Of a stretch of 33,009 bases of DNA, positions 25,651-33,009 are shown piece after piece. This DNA is from Bacillota bacterium. GTDB taxonomy: Bacteria; Bacillota; Syntrophomonadia; Syntrophomonadales; Syntrophomonadaceae. The stretch lies in contig JAEWZB010000106.1 in assembly GCA_023395515.1 (NCBI GenBank), positions 1-33,009 on the forward strand, read 5' to 3'. Position 1 is the first letter of the stretch, and every line of letters begins with the position of its first letter. Below the pieces are notes generated by a model. It did no database searches, was not told where the DNA came from, and saw only the letters and a program-made list of their open reading frames with translations. The position numbers and the translations under genes were made by a program.

Positions 25651-25919
25651 TGATTTTACTGCAAAAAGTTAGTATTAGTTAGTTGAATGTATAAATATTC
25701 CGTCACTAGCCTCCGCATGGGGATACACCAACTGCTTGTTTCAAGAAAAAAGAGGTACCGGGCCAATTCACATCCATGTTCAATGGCCCGCTCACCCCGT
25801 CCGTGGGGTTCGCCCCCTTTTTTCTTTCACCTTCGCAGGGTGTATCCTCCATGCTACGTCAATGTTCCTACATATTTATACATTCAACATGATTAATTTG
25901 GGGTTTTTACAGTAGAATC
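25651..25919. repeat. About 270-bp inverted-repeat hairpin element, MITE-like or structured RNA
   Basis: Paired arms run inward. TGATTTTACTGCAAAAA (25651-25667) pairs with 25903-25919 at 15 of 17. GTTGAATGTATAAATAT (25682-25698) pairs perfectly with 25872-25888. GCATGGGGATACACC (25715-25729) pairs with 25838-25853 with one indel. AAGAAAAAAG (25743-25752) pairs with the T-rich block 25817-25826. Two small hairpins fill the centre: GGGCCA/TGGCCC (25760-25788) and ACCCC-GTCCGT-GGGGT (25794-25809). An open frame crosses it (25687-25896) but is explained by the structure. It sits between the kinase gene and the envelope-protein gene. A miniature inverted-repeat transposable element is the simplest reading; a branched regulatory RNA is the alternative. 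Confidence 0.65.
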
Positions 25920-25997
25920 ATAATTACTTAAAAGAACACATTGAGGACATAATGTAGTGTCATAATAAGCGCTATAAACTATATAAAGGATGTGATG

Positions 25998-27002
25998 ATG
26001 GTGAAAAAAAGGTTCATTGTCCCGGTGGCACTGCTATTAGTTGTGGCTATGGTAGTCTTGGTCAAGCCGGTGCAGACATTGGCACTTGATTTTTTATCAA
26101 TTTTCAGGGTAAACGATGTACAGACTATTAAAATTACCGTCGCCGATGTGGAAGAAGGTGTGCAGACACTTTCCCGGCTGAAAGGGGAGCTTAAAGGCAA
26201 GGAAGGGGAACATACTCCTTTAGTCGATATTGTTTCTTCATCCGGGCATAAAGTACAAAAGCTGGCTGATGCTAAAGATTTTACGGCTTTTAAGCTGCGT
26301 CTGCCCCGGGATTTGGCTGCTCAAAACCCTGAGATTTCAGCACTTGATTCCGCTGAAGTAACATTTACTTTAAATGTAGAGGCCTGTAATCAAGTTTTGA
26401 CCACCTTAAACAGTCCGAAACAGCTTTCTCTTAATCTGGATAAGGTTGAAATGACTGCCATATCGGCAGTTTCCGCTTACGTGAAATATGATGATCTTTT
26501 CTTCTTCGCTACCCAGAAATCCTATCTGGATGCTCCCGACACCGTTAAAAATGAATTACGGGAGGTAATTCTGGATCTGCCGGTAATTCCTCTGAATATC
26601 CGTCAACAACTGGCTGAAATTGAGCTGGATAGTTCCGATATCTATCTTCCGGTTCTGGTCGGGTTCGGCCGGGAAGTGGATTTAGGCGGAAAGAGTGGTT
26701 ATATCTATACCGGCACGGATTTACAAGCACTTATAGAAAATTTACCTAGCGATAGGGCGGACTTTGGTCAAGTTCCACAGTCACACGAAGCAGTCAAGGC
26801 TGAAATGAAAGAAAAATTAATGGATAAACACGGTATAGAAGATTTTGCCGCTTGGGAAGCAGCTCACCAGAAGTCTATGGCCGAAATGCCTGATTGGGAA
26901 AACGTTTCCGTGCTGATTTGGACCAAAGACGGAGTTTTGTATAGCTTAATAGGAGATAAAACTGATGCCGAGCTTACTAAAATCGCCCGGAGTGTTCGTT
27001 AA
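25998..27002 (+). CDS. Membrane-anchored envelope protein with DUF4367-like C terminus
   Basis: This 334-residue protein has an N-terminal signal-anchor helix (VALLLVVAMVVLV) followed by a large extracytoplasmic part. The end (VSVLIWTKDGVLYSLIGDKT, then DAELTKIARSV) resembles the DUF4367 module seen in sporulation- and anti-sigma-related envelope proteins. The middle is not recognised. The ATG at 25998 lies seven bases after AAAGGA; GTG and ATG codons just upstream are too close to that site. Its stop shares one base with the start of the ABC ATPase, so the genes are coupled. It may be an accessory lipoprotein-like or sensor part of the transporter. Confidence 0.6.
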   Translation: MVKKRFIVPVALLLVVAMVVLVKPVQTLALDFLSIFRVNDVQTIKITVADVEEGVQTLSRLKGELKGKEGEHTPLVDIVSSSGHKVQKLADAKDFTAFKLRLPRDLAAQNPEISALDSAEVTFTLNVEACNQVLTTLNSPKQLSLNLDKVEMTAISAVSAYVKYDDLFFFATQKSYLDAPDTVKNELREVILDLPVIPLNIRQQLAEIELDSSDIYLPVLVGFGREVDLGGKSGYIYTGTDLQALIENLPSDRADFGQVPQSHEAVKAEMKEKLMDKHGIEDFAAWEAAHQKSMAEMPDWENVSVLIWTKDGVLYSLIGDKTDAELTKIARSVR

Positions 27003-27901
27003 TGATTATCGAAACCCATGCCCTGACCAAAAAATATGGGAATAAAACCGCCTGTGATAAAATCGACCTGACGGTAAAGGCCGGACAGGTGTACGGTTTT
27101 TTAGGCCGTAACGGGGCGGGCAAGAGTACTTGTATTAAAATGTTAACCGGTCTGGTGCATCCTACCTCTGGAAGTGGCACCGTACTGGGCAAGCCGCTGG
27201 GTAACGTGGCTGCCCGGGAGAAGATGGGTTATCTTCCCGAGCTTTTCCGTTATCAGGAGTGGATGACCGGACTGGATTTATTAAACTTTCATATGCAGAT
27301 GATTAAAATGAAAAATGCCCAAGAGCAGATAGGCCGGGTTTTGAAACTGGTAGGGCTTAAGGGGCAGGAAAAATATAAAGTCGGTTCCTACAGTAAAGGT
27401 ATGCAGCAAAGAATTGGCCTGGCTTGTGCACTGCTCTCCAGACCCCAGTTGTTGTTTTTGGATGAACCCACCTCGGCTTTAGACCCTATAGGACGTAAAG
27501 ATATCAGAGATATAATTGTGGATTTAAAAAAAGAAGGAACTACCATTTTTTTAAACAGTCATCTATTAAGCGAAGTAGAAGCAGTTTGTGACCATGTTAC
27601 CTTTATTAATAAAGGGAAGCTGATTAAATCAGCTCGGATGGATGATTTGCTCATGAATAACATTTTGTTGACTATCCGGGCTAAAGGAATAACAGAGGAA
27701 GTGCTGGCCAAGCTAGGTAAACAGTATGATTCCCTGCAAATACTGGCAGATGGCAATTTGACCGTTTCCTTGAATGATTACGAAGAGATTCCTTCTCTGG
27801 CCTCCGGCCTGATTGCAGATGGGGTTACGCTTTACGAGCTTACCCCCCACCGGGAAACTCTGGAGACTGTCTTTATGCAGATGGTGGGGAAGGAGGGATA
27901 A
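27002..27901 (+). CDS. ABC transporter ATP-binding protein
   Basis: This 299-residue ATPase of the ABC-2 (DrrA/CcmA-like) kind has Walker A GRNGAGKSTCIKML, signature YSKGMQQRIGLACALL, Walker B LLFLDEPTSALDP and the switch His in NSHLL. A C-terminal domain of about 80 residues follows, as usual in this group. It powers the permease encoded directly downstream (stop-to-start gap of two bases). The substrate is not evident. Its stop region carries AAGGAGGG, which serves as ribosome-binding site for the permease. Confidence 0.95.
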   Translation: MIIETHALTKKYGNKTACDKIDLTVKAGQVYGFLGRNGAGKSTCIKMLTGLVHPTSGSGTVLGKPLGNVAAREKMGYLPELFRYQEWMTGLDLLNFHMQMIKMKNAQEQIGRVLKLVGLKGQEKYKVGSYSKGMQQRIGLACALLSRPQLLFLDEPTSALDPIGRKDIRDIIVDLKKEGTTIFLNSHLLSEVEAVCDHVTFINKGKLIKSARMDDLLMNNILLTIRAKGITEEVLAKLGKQYDSLQILADGNLTVSLNDYEEIPSLASGLIADGVTLYELTPHRETLETVFMQMVGKEG

Positions 27902-27903
27902 TC

Positions 27904-28758
27904 ATCAAAGCAATACTAGTTATGACACTGCAAGAAGCTGTCCGCAAAAAAACCTTTATTGCCATGGGGGTCGTTACTTTCTTGTACCTGGTATTTTGGA
28001 CGGTCATGCTGCACTATTTCCCCAGCTCGTCAGTTACTCATGGCATGGGAGATCAATTCCGCCCCTTTGCGATTCAGATGGTGACCAAAATGGGCTTCCA
28101 GTTTTCTTCCATGTTGATCGCTTTACTGACGATTATGCTGGGAGCAGGGATAATTGCCTCCGAATTAGACTCCGGGCTGATTCAAGGGATTCTTACCCGT
28201 CCGGTGCACCGCTACCAGTACATTTTAGGCAAGCTGGGCGGATTAATTGTATTAGTATGTATATATGCTACCTTGCTGTTTTTCTTGATTCTGCTTATAG
28301 GAGATCTTTTTGACCTTAGTACCATAACTAATTTAACCTTTGCGCAAATCATCAAAGGATGGCTATTGTATCTTTTATTGCCGGTGGCCTTGCTGTGTGT
28401 GACATTGTTTGGCTCTGTGGTTTTGAAAGCAATTTCAGCCGGAATCCTGATGATATTTATTTATATTTTAGGCAATGTGGGCGGCATAGTGGAAATGATC
28501 GGACTGTACCTGAATAACAGCGTTATCAACGGAATTGGAATTTTTATCAGCCTGATTTCGCCCTTCCAAACTATCTACATCACCATGGAACGGGTTCTGC
28601 TTCCCAGTGCCGGGCTGGCCGGAAACGCCATGGCGGCAACCGGTTTATCCTCTGGAGGCCAACCGGCCAGCCTATGGATGTTTGTGTATATTGCCATTTA
28701 CATGTTGGGATTTGTGGCTTTAGCCATACAAAAGTTTTCCCGCAAGGATATTAGCTAA
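27904..28758 (+). CDS. ABC-2 type permease, apparent AUC start
   Basis: The protein has six membrane helices, an N-terminal amphipathic segment (MTLQEAVRKKTF) and the ABC-2 mark GAGIIASELDSGLIQGILTRPVHRYQY around residues 75-105. The first ATG in frame is 27922, 24 bases after AAGGAGGG and so poorly spaced. In the same frame ATC AAA GCA ATA CTA GTT precede it, and the ATC at 27904 lies six to seven bases after the ribosome-binding site. The added IKAILVM resembles the usual start of ABC-2 permeases. Length is 284 residues from ATC, 278 from ATG. It forms the transporter with the ATPase. Confidence 0.88.
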   Translation: MKAILVMTLQEAVRKKTFIAMGVVTFLYLVFWTVMLHYFPSSSVTHGMGDQFRPFAIQMVTKMGFQFSSMLIALLTIMLGAGIIASELDSGLIQGILTRPVHRYQYILGKLGGLIVLVCIYATLLFFLILLIGDLFDLSTITNLTFAQIIKGWLLYLLLPVALLCVTLFGSVVLKAISAGILMIFIYILGNVGGIVEMIGLYLNNSVINGIGIFISLISPFQTIYITMERVLLPSAGLAGNAMAATGLSSGGQPASLWMFVYIAIYMLGFVALAIQKFSRKDIS

Positions 28759-28786
28759 AAGATACTTTAAATAAAGGAAGATTCAC

Positions 28787-29329
28787 ATGTTAAGCAAAGA
28801 ATTTTTAATAGTCGCGTCAATTGTTGTGTCAGTGTTAATGATTGTGGTAGTTAATTTGGTGCGGCTGCAAAACCTAAAGAAACCGGCAGAAGGGAAAAAA
28901 ATTATTTTACCGCCGCTTTTTATGGCGGCTGGCGCCAGCATGTTTATTTTACCAATGTTTAGGCCTACCTTGCCTGAACTGGTGAGCTCCATTGTAATGG
29001 GCCTGCTTTTCTCGGTCATCTTAATAAAAACCTCTAAATTTGAGGTGCGGGATAAAGAAATCTACCTGCAAAGGTCTAAATTATTTTTAATAGCTTTGAT
29101 CGGCTTAGTAGCTTTGCGTATGATAATTAAGATTATCCTAGCTGAAAGTATTCAAATTGACCCTGCCCAAATGAGCGGCATTTTCTTCATCTTAGCCTTT
29201 AGCATGATTTTACCCTGGCGAATCAGCATGTATCTGGAATTCAGAAGATTGGAAAGACAAATTAAAGAAGCATGGGGTAATGAGTTTAACAAAATGGAAG
29301 TAACTTCACCCCATGTTTTTACCCGATAA
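28787..29329 (+). CDS. CcdC-like membrane protein (DUF1453)
   Basis: This 180-residue protein has about five membrane helices. The central motif VRDKEIYLQRSKLFLIAL and the late ILPWRISMYLEFRRL match CcdC-family proteins, which are named from cytochrome c maturation loci in Bacillus but whose biochemical role is unclear. AAAGGAAG lies before the ATG, 28 bases after the permease. It is the last gene of this + strand cluster and converges on arsA, with about 60 bases between them and no obvious terminator hairpin. Confidence 0.75.
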   Translation: MLSKEFLIVASIVVSVLMIVVVNLVRLQNLKKPAEGKKIILPPLFMAAGASMFILPMFRPTLPELVSSIVMGLLFSVILIKTSKFEVRDKEIYLQRSKLFLIALIGLVALRMIIKIILAESIQIDPAQMSGIFFILAFSMILPWRISMYLEFRRLERQIKEAWGNEFNKMEVTSPHVFTR

Positions 29330-29388
29330 AATATTAGTATATCTGATTTAGGGTAACTTCCTGACTAGGATTTCCTATGGTGTCCCTC

Positions 29389-31125
29389 CTACAAGGCGCG
29401 AAGTTTCTTGCCCTTTAGTTCTTCTGCGCTCCAAGCGATTACAGCAAAATTATTGTCTGTATGCTGGCCAATCCGGTTTATCCACTCAATTTCATGGCTG
29501 GCTTTGGCTTTGAGTAGGGCGTTGGTTGTGCCGGAATGGTAAAGGGAAGAATTGATAATCCACCATTTACTGTGAATACCGGCCCGCTTCAAATCTTCTT
29601 CAAGCCGTATAGTCTCATAAACGGGTGTTGCTTCGGCAAGAACCACAAGAATAACCTCGGTTTCGGTTTCATTACGCAAGCGGGGAAGCAGCTTTTTGAT
29701 TGATTCAGGGATTGCGCCTTGTGACCGCTTTATTTCCCGGTGATAACTCTGGGTCGCGTCCAGGAGTAGCAGAGTATGTCCTGTTGGGGCAGTATCAATG
29801 ACAACAACCTGTTCCTCGGACTTTTCCACTATCTGCGCAAATGCCCGGAAAACAGCAATTTCCTGTGTGCAAGGAGAGCGCAAATCTTCCTCCACATAAG
29901 CAACATCATCATCGGGCATAGTTTCCCGCGCCTGGCTCAAAATTTCCTCTTGATATTTCCTAAGTTCTTCGTGTTCGTCAATATAGCTCATGGTTACGCC
30001 GCTATCTTCATCAAGGACAAATTTAAGGTGAGCGGCAGGGTCTGTAGTCGCAAGATGTACCTTTTTCCCTTGAGCCGATAAACTCAACGCAATAGCCGCT
30101 GCAACAGTTGTTTTTCCTACACCGCCTTTACCCATGGTGAAAATAACCCTTTTACCCGATGCTGCAAGCTCGTCAACAACATTTTGCAAACGTGGAGCCG
30201 TTTGTGCTTTCAAAGTTTCGCTTTTAACAGCCGCGCAGCCTTGTGTCAGCAGGGCGCGAATGTTTTCAATCCCGGTGATGTTATAGGCTCTAAGGGGTAT
30301 CGAGTAGGTAATAATATTTTTGAGACGGTCAGATATTCCGTTAAGTGCGGCCTGTTGCTTTTGATACAGGCTTTCAGAAATTATATCGTCATATTCCATG
30401 AGTTCACCGTTAATAATTAAAATCTGATTGTTAATACCTAAATTGGCAAGCTCCTTTGAAGCCCGTTCCGCTTCTTTTAGTGGTGCAACTTCCGGGCGGG
30501 ATACGAGTATCAACGTGGTTTTACTGCCATCGGACAGCGTTTCCACCGCCTGGTTATACATATCCTTTTTATCTTCCAGCCCGGCCAGCTGCCCCAAACA
30601 GGACGCGCCGTGTGTGCTTTCGCTGATGAAATTGCTCCATGCGGACGGAAGCTGCAACATTCTAAGAGTATGACCGGTGGGCGCGGTATCAAAGATGATA
30701 TGGTCGTATCTATTTGCAACTTCTCTGCTGGTGATGAAGTTTGAAAACTCATTAAAAGCGGCGATTTCAACCGTACACGAGCCGGATAATTGTTCTTCCA
30801 TATTGACAATTACGGCATCCGGCAATTTGCCGCGGTAAGGTGCGACAACGCTTTCACGGTATTCAGCCGCTGCCTGTATTGGGTCTAGATTTGCTACAAT
30901 TAGATTGGATACTGCCTTTATAGGCTTGCCTTTACCGTCAAGATTCGTGTTGAAAACGTCCTGTAAATTGGAAGCGGGGTCTGTACTTATAAGCAAAACC
31001 TTTTTACCTTTATCAGCAAGGGTTACGGCTGTAGCACAAGCCACAGAAGTTTTGCCGACACCGCCTTTGCCGGTATAAAACAGGTATTTGGTTAATTGCA
31101 TCTCCTGTGGTTTAAATACTTTCAC
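29389..31125 (-). CDS. arsA: ArsA arsenical pump-driving ATPase, two-domain form
   Basis: This 578-residue cytoplasmic ATPase consists of two homologous halves. The first has the P-loop TGKGGVGKTSVA, the second MGKGGVGKTTVAAA (about residue 330). Each has its signal-transduction motif DTAPTGHTLRML or DTAPTGHTLLLL. ArsA takes As(III) or Sb(III) from ArsD and energises the membrane carrier ArsB or Acr3. The GTG at 31125 is preferred (MKVFKPQEMQLTKYLF), with GGGGGT about eight bases upstream. A longer frame runs into arsD. No carrier gene follows: the next gene is convergent and unrelated. Confidence 0.95.
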   Translation of the reverse strand: MKVFKPQEMQLTKYLFYTGKGGVGKTSVACATAVTLADKGKKVLLISTDPASNLQDVFNTNLDGKGKPIKAVSNLIVANLDPIQAAAEYRESVVAPYRGKLPDAVIVNMEEQLSGSCTVEIAAFNEFSNFITSREVANRYDHIIFDTAPTGHTLRMLQLPSAWSNFISESTHGASCLGQLAGLEDKKDMYNQAVETLSDGSKTTLILVSRPEVAPLKEAERASKELANLGINNQILIINGELMEYDDIISESLYQKQQAALNGISDRLKNIITYSIPLRAYNITGIENIRALLTQGCAAVKSETLKAQTAPRLQNVVDELAASGKRVIFTMGKGGVGKTTVAAAIALSLSAQGKKVHLATTDPAAHLKFVLDEDSGVTMSYIDEHEELRKYQEEILSQARETMPDDDVAYVEEDLRSPCTQEIAVFRAFAQIVEKSEEQVVVIDTAPTGHTLLLLDATQSYHREIKRSQGAIPESIKKLLPRLRNETETEVILVVLAEATPVYETIRLEEDLKRAGIHSKWWIINSSLYHSGTTNALLKAKASHEIEWINRIGQHTDNNFAVIAWSAEELKGKKLRAL

Positions 31126-31136
31126 ATTCCTACCCC

Positions 31137-31511
31137 CTAACAGCATTGCCCGTCTGAACAGGAGCATCCGCCATTATTTTCGGCTTTCGGCCCACTCAAA
31201 TAGCTTTCAGGAATACCGAGCAAGCTCACAAACTCTGCATTGGTAGGGTAGCGCCCGGTGATGATGATTTCATCATCCAGCAATACGACGGGAAGTCCAT
31301 CAGGGCCTTTTTCATTGATATATTTGTTGATGGTCTGGTTGTTTACAAAGGCCATAGGCGCGTTGTTAAGATTGAAGCGGTCAACACCTATGCCATTCTT
31401 TTTAAGAGCGTTCAAAACGGTGGATATGCGGATTAGTTCAGGATTAACACTCACGCCGCAAATCCCGGTTTCACAACACATAGCAGGTTCATAAATAGAC
31501 ATTTTCTTCAT
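31137..31511 (-). CDS. arsD: ArsD arsenic metallochaperone
   Basis: This 124-residue protein starts MKKMSIYEPAMCCETGICG with Cys12, Cys13 and Cys18, the exact As(III)-binding triad of ArsD. A C-terminal vicinal cysteine cluster (CSCSDGQCC) resembles the extra pairs of plasmid R773 ArsD. It hands arsenite to ArsA, whose gene starts 11 bases downstream. AAGGAG precedes the ATG at 31511. The open frame continues upstream to 31622, but that part is the 3' remnant of the broken DUF2703 gene. Confidence 0.95.
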   Translation of the reverse strand: MKKMSIYEPAMCCETGICGVSVNPELIRISTVLNALKKNGIGVDRFNLNNAPMAFVNNQTINKYINEKGPDGLPVVLLDDEIIITGRYPTNAEFVSLLGIPESYLSGPKAENNGGCSCSDGQCC

Positions 31512-31526
31512 AATAAAATCTCTCCT

Positions 31527-31899
31527 TGAAAAATAATTTTTTAAGTTATCAGGCAGGACATAAGGAGCTTCCAAACTTACCGGATTGCTGTACAGAACTC
31601 GCAAAATACCGTCTACAATCACTTTCCTTTACTTCACTGCAGATATCCACACCGTTCACCCGAATTGTAGGGGAACTGATAAAGCGGTTTTGCTCTGCCA
31701 GTTCCCGGGAAGTAACATTTACCTGGTTGACTTTTACCGAGTAACCCAAAGTACGGAAAACGCCAGATAAAATATCAAGGGCTTCATTTAATGTTCTATC
31801 TGTGCTTACACAACGCTGGCAGGTATTCAAATCGAGGTAAAGAAAGTCTATAACAATCTTTTTAATTTCAAAGCCTTTTGGTTTTCGTTCATTCACCAT
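31527..31899 (-). pseudogene. DUF2703 arsenic-associated thioredoxin-like protein, frameshifted by an internal deletion
   Basis: Residues 1-94 read like the start of clostridial ars-linked DUF2703 proteins (IDFLYLDLNTCQRC, then ISSPTIRVNGVDICSEVKES). The frame then leaves homology (DCRRYFASS) and stops at TGA. In the next frame the family's C terminus continues at once (IVDGILRVLYSN, then YVLPDNLKNYF). The cysteine-rich middle expected in the family between EVKESDC and the PPKAM-type segment is missing. GATTGT at the join could come from either side (GAT TGT or atG ATT GT), which suggests a deletion by six-base microhomology. The start overlaps the arsR end by 11 bases. The truncated product may still be made. 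Confidence 0.7.
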
Positions 31900-32212
31900 T
31901 GCACACCCCTTGACAATTACAGATACAATCTTCTTTGGTACTGGTTATAGTACTTAAGAAATCCCGGAAATCTTTAACTACTTTTTCATCTAAAGAGTAG
32001 TGTGTCCATTTTCCCTCTTTGCGTCCAATCACCAACCCGCATTCACAAAGTATTTTCATGTGGTGGGATAAGGTGGGCTGGGTGATGTTAAATTTCTCTA
32101 AGATTTTGCAAGCGCACAACTCTCCGCAGGAAAGCATATCAACAATCATCAAGCGGTTTATGTCCGACAAGGCCTTAAAAAATCCTACATGGCGGGAATA
32201 AATATTATCCAT
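31889..32212 (-). CDS. arsR: ArsR arsenite-responsive repressor
   Basis: This 107-residue winged-helix repressor has Cys29, Cys33 and Cys35 around the alpha-3 segment (LSCGELCACKILEKF), the recognition helix ITQPTLSHHMKILCECG and a cysteine-rich tail (DCICNCQGVC). The pattern fits As(III) sensing, with cysteine placement like that of E. coli ArsR though not identical. GAGGTGAT lies before the ATG. It heads the operon arsR-DUF2703-arsD-arsA and has a palindromic operator upstream. Confidence 0.92.
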   Translation of the reverse strand: MDNIYSRHVGFFKALSDINRLMIVDMLSCGELCACKILEKFNITQPTLSHHMKILCECGLVIGRKEGKWTHYSLDEKVVKDFRDFLSTITSTKEDCICNCQGVCNGE

Positions 32213-32221
32213 TTTATCACC

Positions 32222-32275
32222 TCACATAGATAGTCATCTATGTGAATTATATGCTGTTAGATAGATGAGTGTCAA
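32222..32275 (-). promoter_or_regulatory. arsR promoter and ArsR operator
   Basis: On the - strand, TTGACA (32275-32270) and TATAAT (32251-32246) form a strong sigma-A promoter with an 18-base spacer. Directly after the -10 lies the inverted repeat TCACATAGAT-agtc-ATCTATGTGA (32222-32245), which also covers the region just before the ribosome-binding site. A partial copy (ATCTATCT) lies in the spacer. Confidence 0.88.
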
Positions 32276-32357
32276 TGTGTTCGGCGTGATAGTTATTTTC
32301 TATAAAATATAGGTTGCCACTACGGTTACTTATATTTCTTAATCTTAAGAAGTGAAA

Positions 32358-32387
32358 AAGCACGAAGGTTAATTAACCATCGTGCTT
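32358..32387 (-). terminator. Terminator of the initiator-tRNA transcript
   Basis: AAGCACGA (32358-32365) and TCGTGCTT (32380-32387) enclose the further palindrome GGTTAATTAACC. Read on the - strand the hairpin is followed by TTTTTC, fitting a Rho-independent terminator for the transcript that starts above the tRNA and passes through the two repeats. Confidence 0.75.
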
Positions 32388-32398
32388 AAGGTTTGTAA

Positions 32399-32602
32399 GG
32401 TTTACTATGGCTCTGCTGAGCCATTATGGTTGTACCCTGCGGGGACTCCCGATTTCAATCGCCCTCGTGGTGGTATTATTTGTTTTGTATTATTTACGGG
32501 AATAAATTTGATTTAGTGATTTCTAGAAAGGTTTACTATGGCTCTGTCGAGCCATTATGGTTGCCCCCTACGGGGACTCCCGATTTCAATGCCCTAACGG
32601 GC
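32399..32602 (-). repeat. Two direct copies of a roughly 70-base structured repeat after the tRNA
   Basis: Copy 1 (32399-32466) and copy 2 (32530-32602) are nearly identical over about 65 bases and start 131 bases apart. On the - strand each shows the hairpin ATGGCTC-loop-GAGCCAT with a different four-base loop (AGCA or GACA), then CCCCGYAGGG-type pairing. Copy 2 also has GCCC-GTTA-GGGC. Stems are kept while loops vary, which hints at RNA structure. They lie between the tRNA and its terminator, so they are probably transcribed with it. The spacer between copies is AT-rich and shows nothing. Confidence 0.6.
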
Positions 32603-32612
32603 AAAATTTATA

Positions 32613-32688
<76 letters not shown>

Positions 32689-32864
32689 AAATCTATTAAG
32701 TATAGTAGCACTATAGCCGGGTTAAGTCAAATAATGTATGCGAGGTTGGGGGCGAAATACTACGGATTTTCATGGAAAAAACCGGCTAAAAATAATTACT
32801 TCATTATATGACTAACAAGATATAAATCTACGTGAAATAAATTGGAACAATCTTAAATTATGTG

Positions 32865-32893
32865 TTGACTTTTGTCATAACGGATGATAATAT
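32865..32893 (+). promoter_or_regulatory. Strong sigma-A promoter, probably for an rRNA operon
   Basis: TTGACT (32865-32870) and TAATAT (32888-32893) are separated by 17 bases. TATAAA at 32891 is an alternative -10. The sequence after it has no coding frame and reads like an rRNA leader, see the next entry. Confidence 0.7.
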
Positions 32894-33009
32894 AAATCTT
32901 GCGCCGCGCGAGAGCGTAAGGCGCAGAGATCTTGATAAAACAGAACAGCAAGAACTAAGTGCGAAAAAGATTAGAAACTGTTTTTTAAGAAACAAGTCTA
33001 ATCAAGGCT
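32894..33009 (+). other. Probable rRNA operon leader, cut by the window end
   Basis: GCGCC (32901-32905) and GGCGC (32920-32924) form a hairpin. AGATCTTGATAAAACAGAACAGCAAGAAC follows in pieces that resemble the GATCTTTGAAAACTGAAC-type leader and spacer words next to 16S rRNA in Firmicutes. No 16S sequence is reached before 33009. The identification is by likeness only. The stretch 32689-32864 before the promoter shows nothing recognisable. Confidence 0.5.

Noticed and set aside
25687..25896. Open frame of 69 codons on the + strand
   Set aside because: It lies wholly within the inverted-repeat element, has no ribosome-binding site, and its composition follows the palindromes.
31512..31622. 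A 5' extension of arsD from the GTG at 31622
   Set aside because: The added residues match the C terminus of DUF2703 proteins, and arsD has its own ribosome-binding site and canonical start at 31511.
32399..32602. CRISPR array
   Set aside because: There are only two long, imperfect repeats with internal hairpins, 131 bases apart, and no cas genes.

Overview
The window looks like an AT-rich chromosome segment of an anaerobic Clostridia-class Firmicute, perhaps of the Syntrophomonas or Desulfotomaculum kind. This rests on strong AGGAGG ribosome-binding sites, a sigma-54 promoter, a CadC-type regulator, a YitT protein, a CcdC-like protein, clostridial-style ars genes and a probable selenocysteine codon. 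The taxon is inferred from gene style; no rRNA body lies in the window.

Left part (1-4631, + strand): the tail of a DUF1646 membrane transporter; a sigma-54 promoter reading into a thiolase-fold protein with a DUF35 zinc-ribbon/OB-fold partner; and a CoA-disulfide/persulfide reductase with a rhodanese tail.

Centre (4771-16668): a mannose-centred locus. A 1181-residue glycosyltransferase/GH130 phosphorylase fusion lies on the + strand. On the - strand is an operon for mannose-1-phosphate guanylyltransferase, phosphomannomutase, a GT4 glycosyltransferase and an alpha/alpha-toroid protein. Together they could make GDP-mannose, build a mannose-containing glycan and break it down by phosphorolysis. 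Between the two halves sit a DUF436 (YwlG-type) gene and a cadC-cadA metal-efflux operon, with inverted-repeat and possible IS605-type relics near its edges. cadA has an in-frame UGA exactly where the first cysteine of its metal-binding CxxC should be. It has a good upstream start and ribosome-binding site, so it is probably a selenoprotein, and ordinary gene calling would truncate it.

Middle right (17080-23329): a HicAB toxin-antitoxin pair, a THUMP-domain rRNA methyltransferase, a YitT protein, the GTPase TypA/BipA, and a MarR-type regulator with a ZupT-like zinc transporter that share an operator motif.

Right part (23594-29329): a small membrane protein, an OmpR-type two-component system, a roughly 270 bp inverted-repeat element, then an envelope protein, an ABC ATPase, an ABC-2 permease and a CcdC-like membrane protein. 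On the - strand follow arsR, a broken DUF2703 gene, arsD and arsA, with no arsenite permease in the window. Last come an initiator tRNA followed by two structured repeats and a terminator, and a strong + strand promoter whose leader looks like the start of an rRNA operon.

Three genes (phosphomannomutase, the rRNA methyltransferase and the ABC permease) appear to start at AUU or AUC followed by AAA, each at ideal spacing from a strong ribosome-binding site. This is a recurrent oddity of the window.
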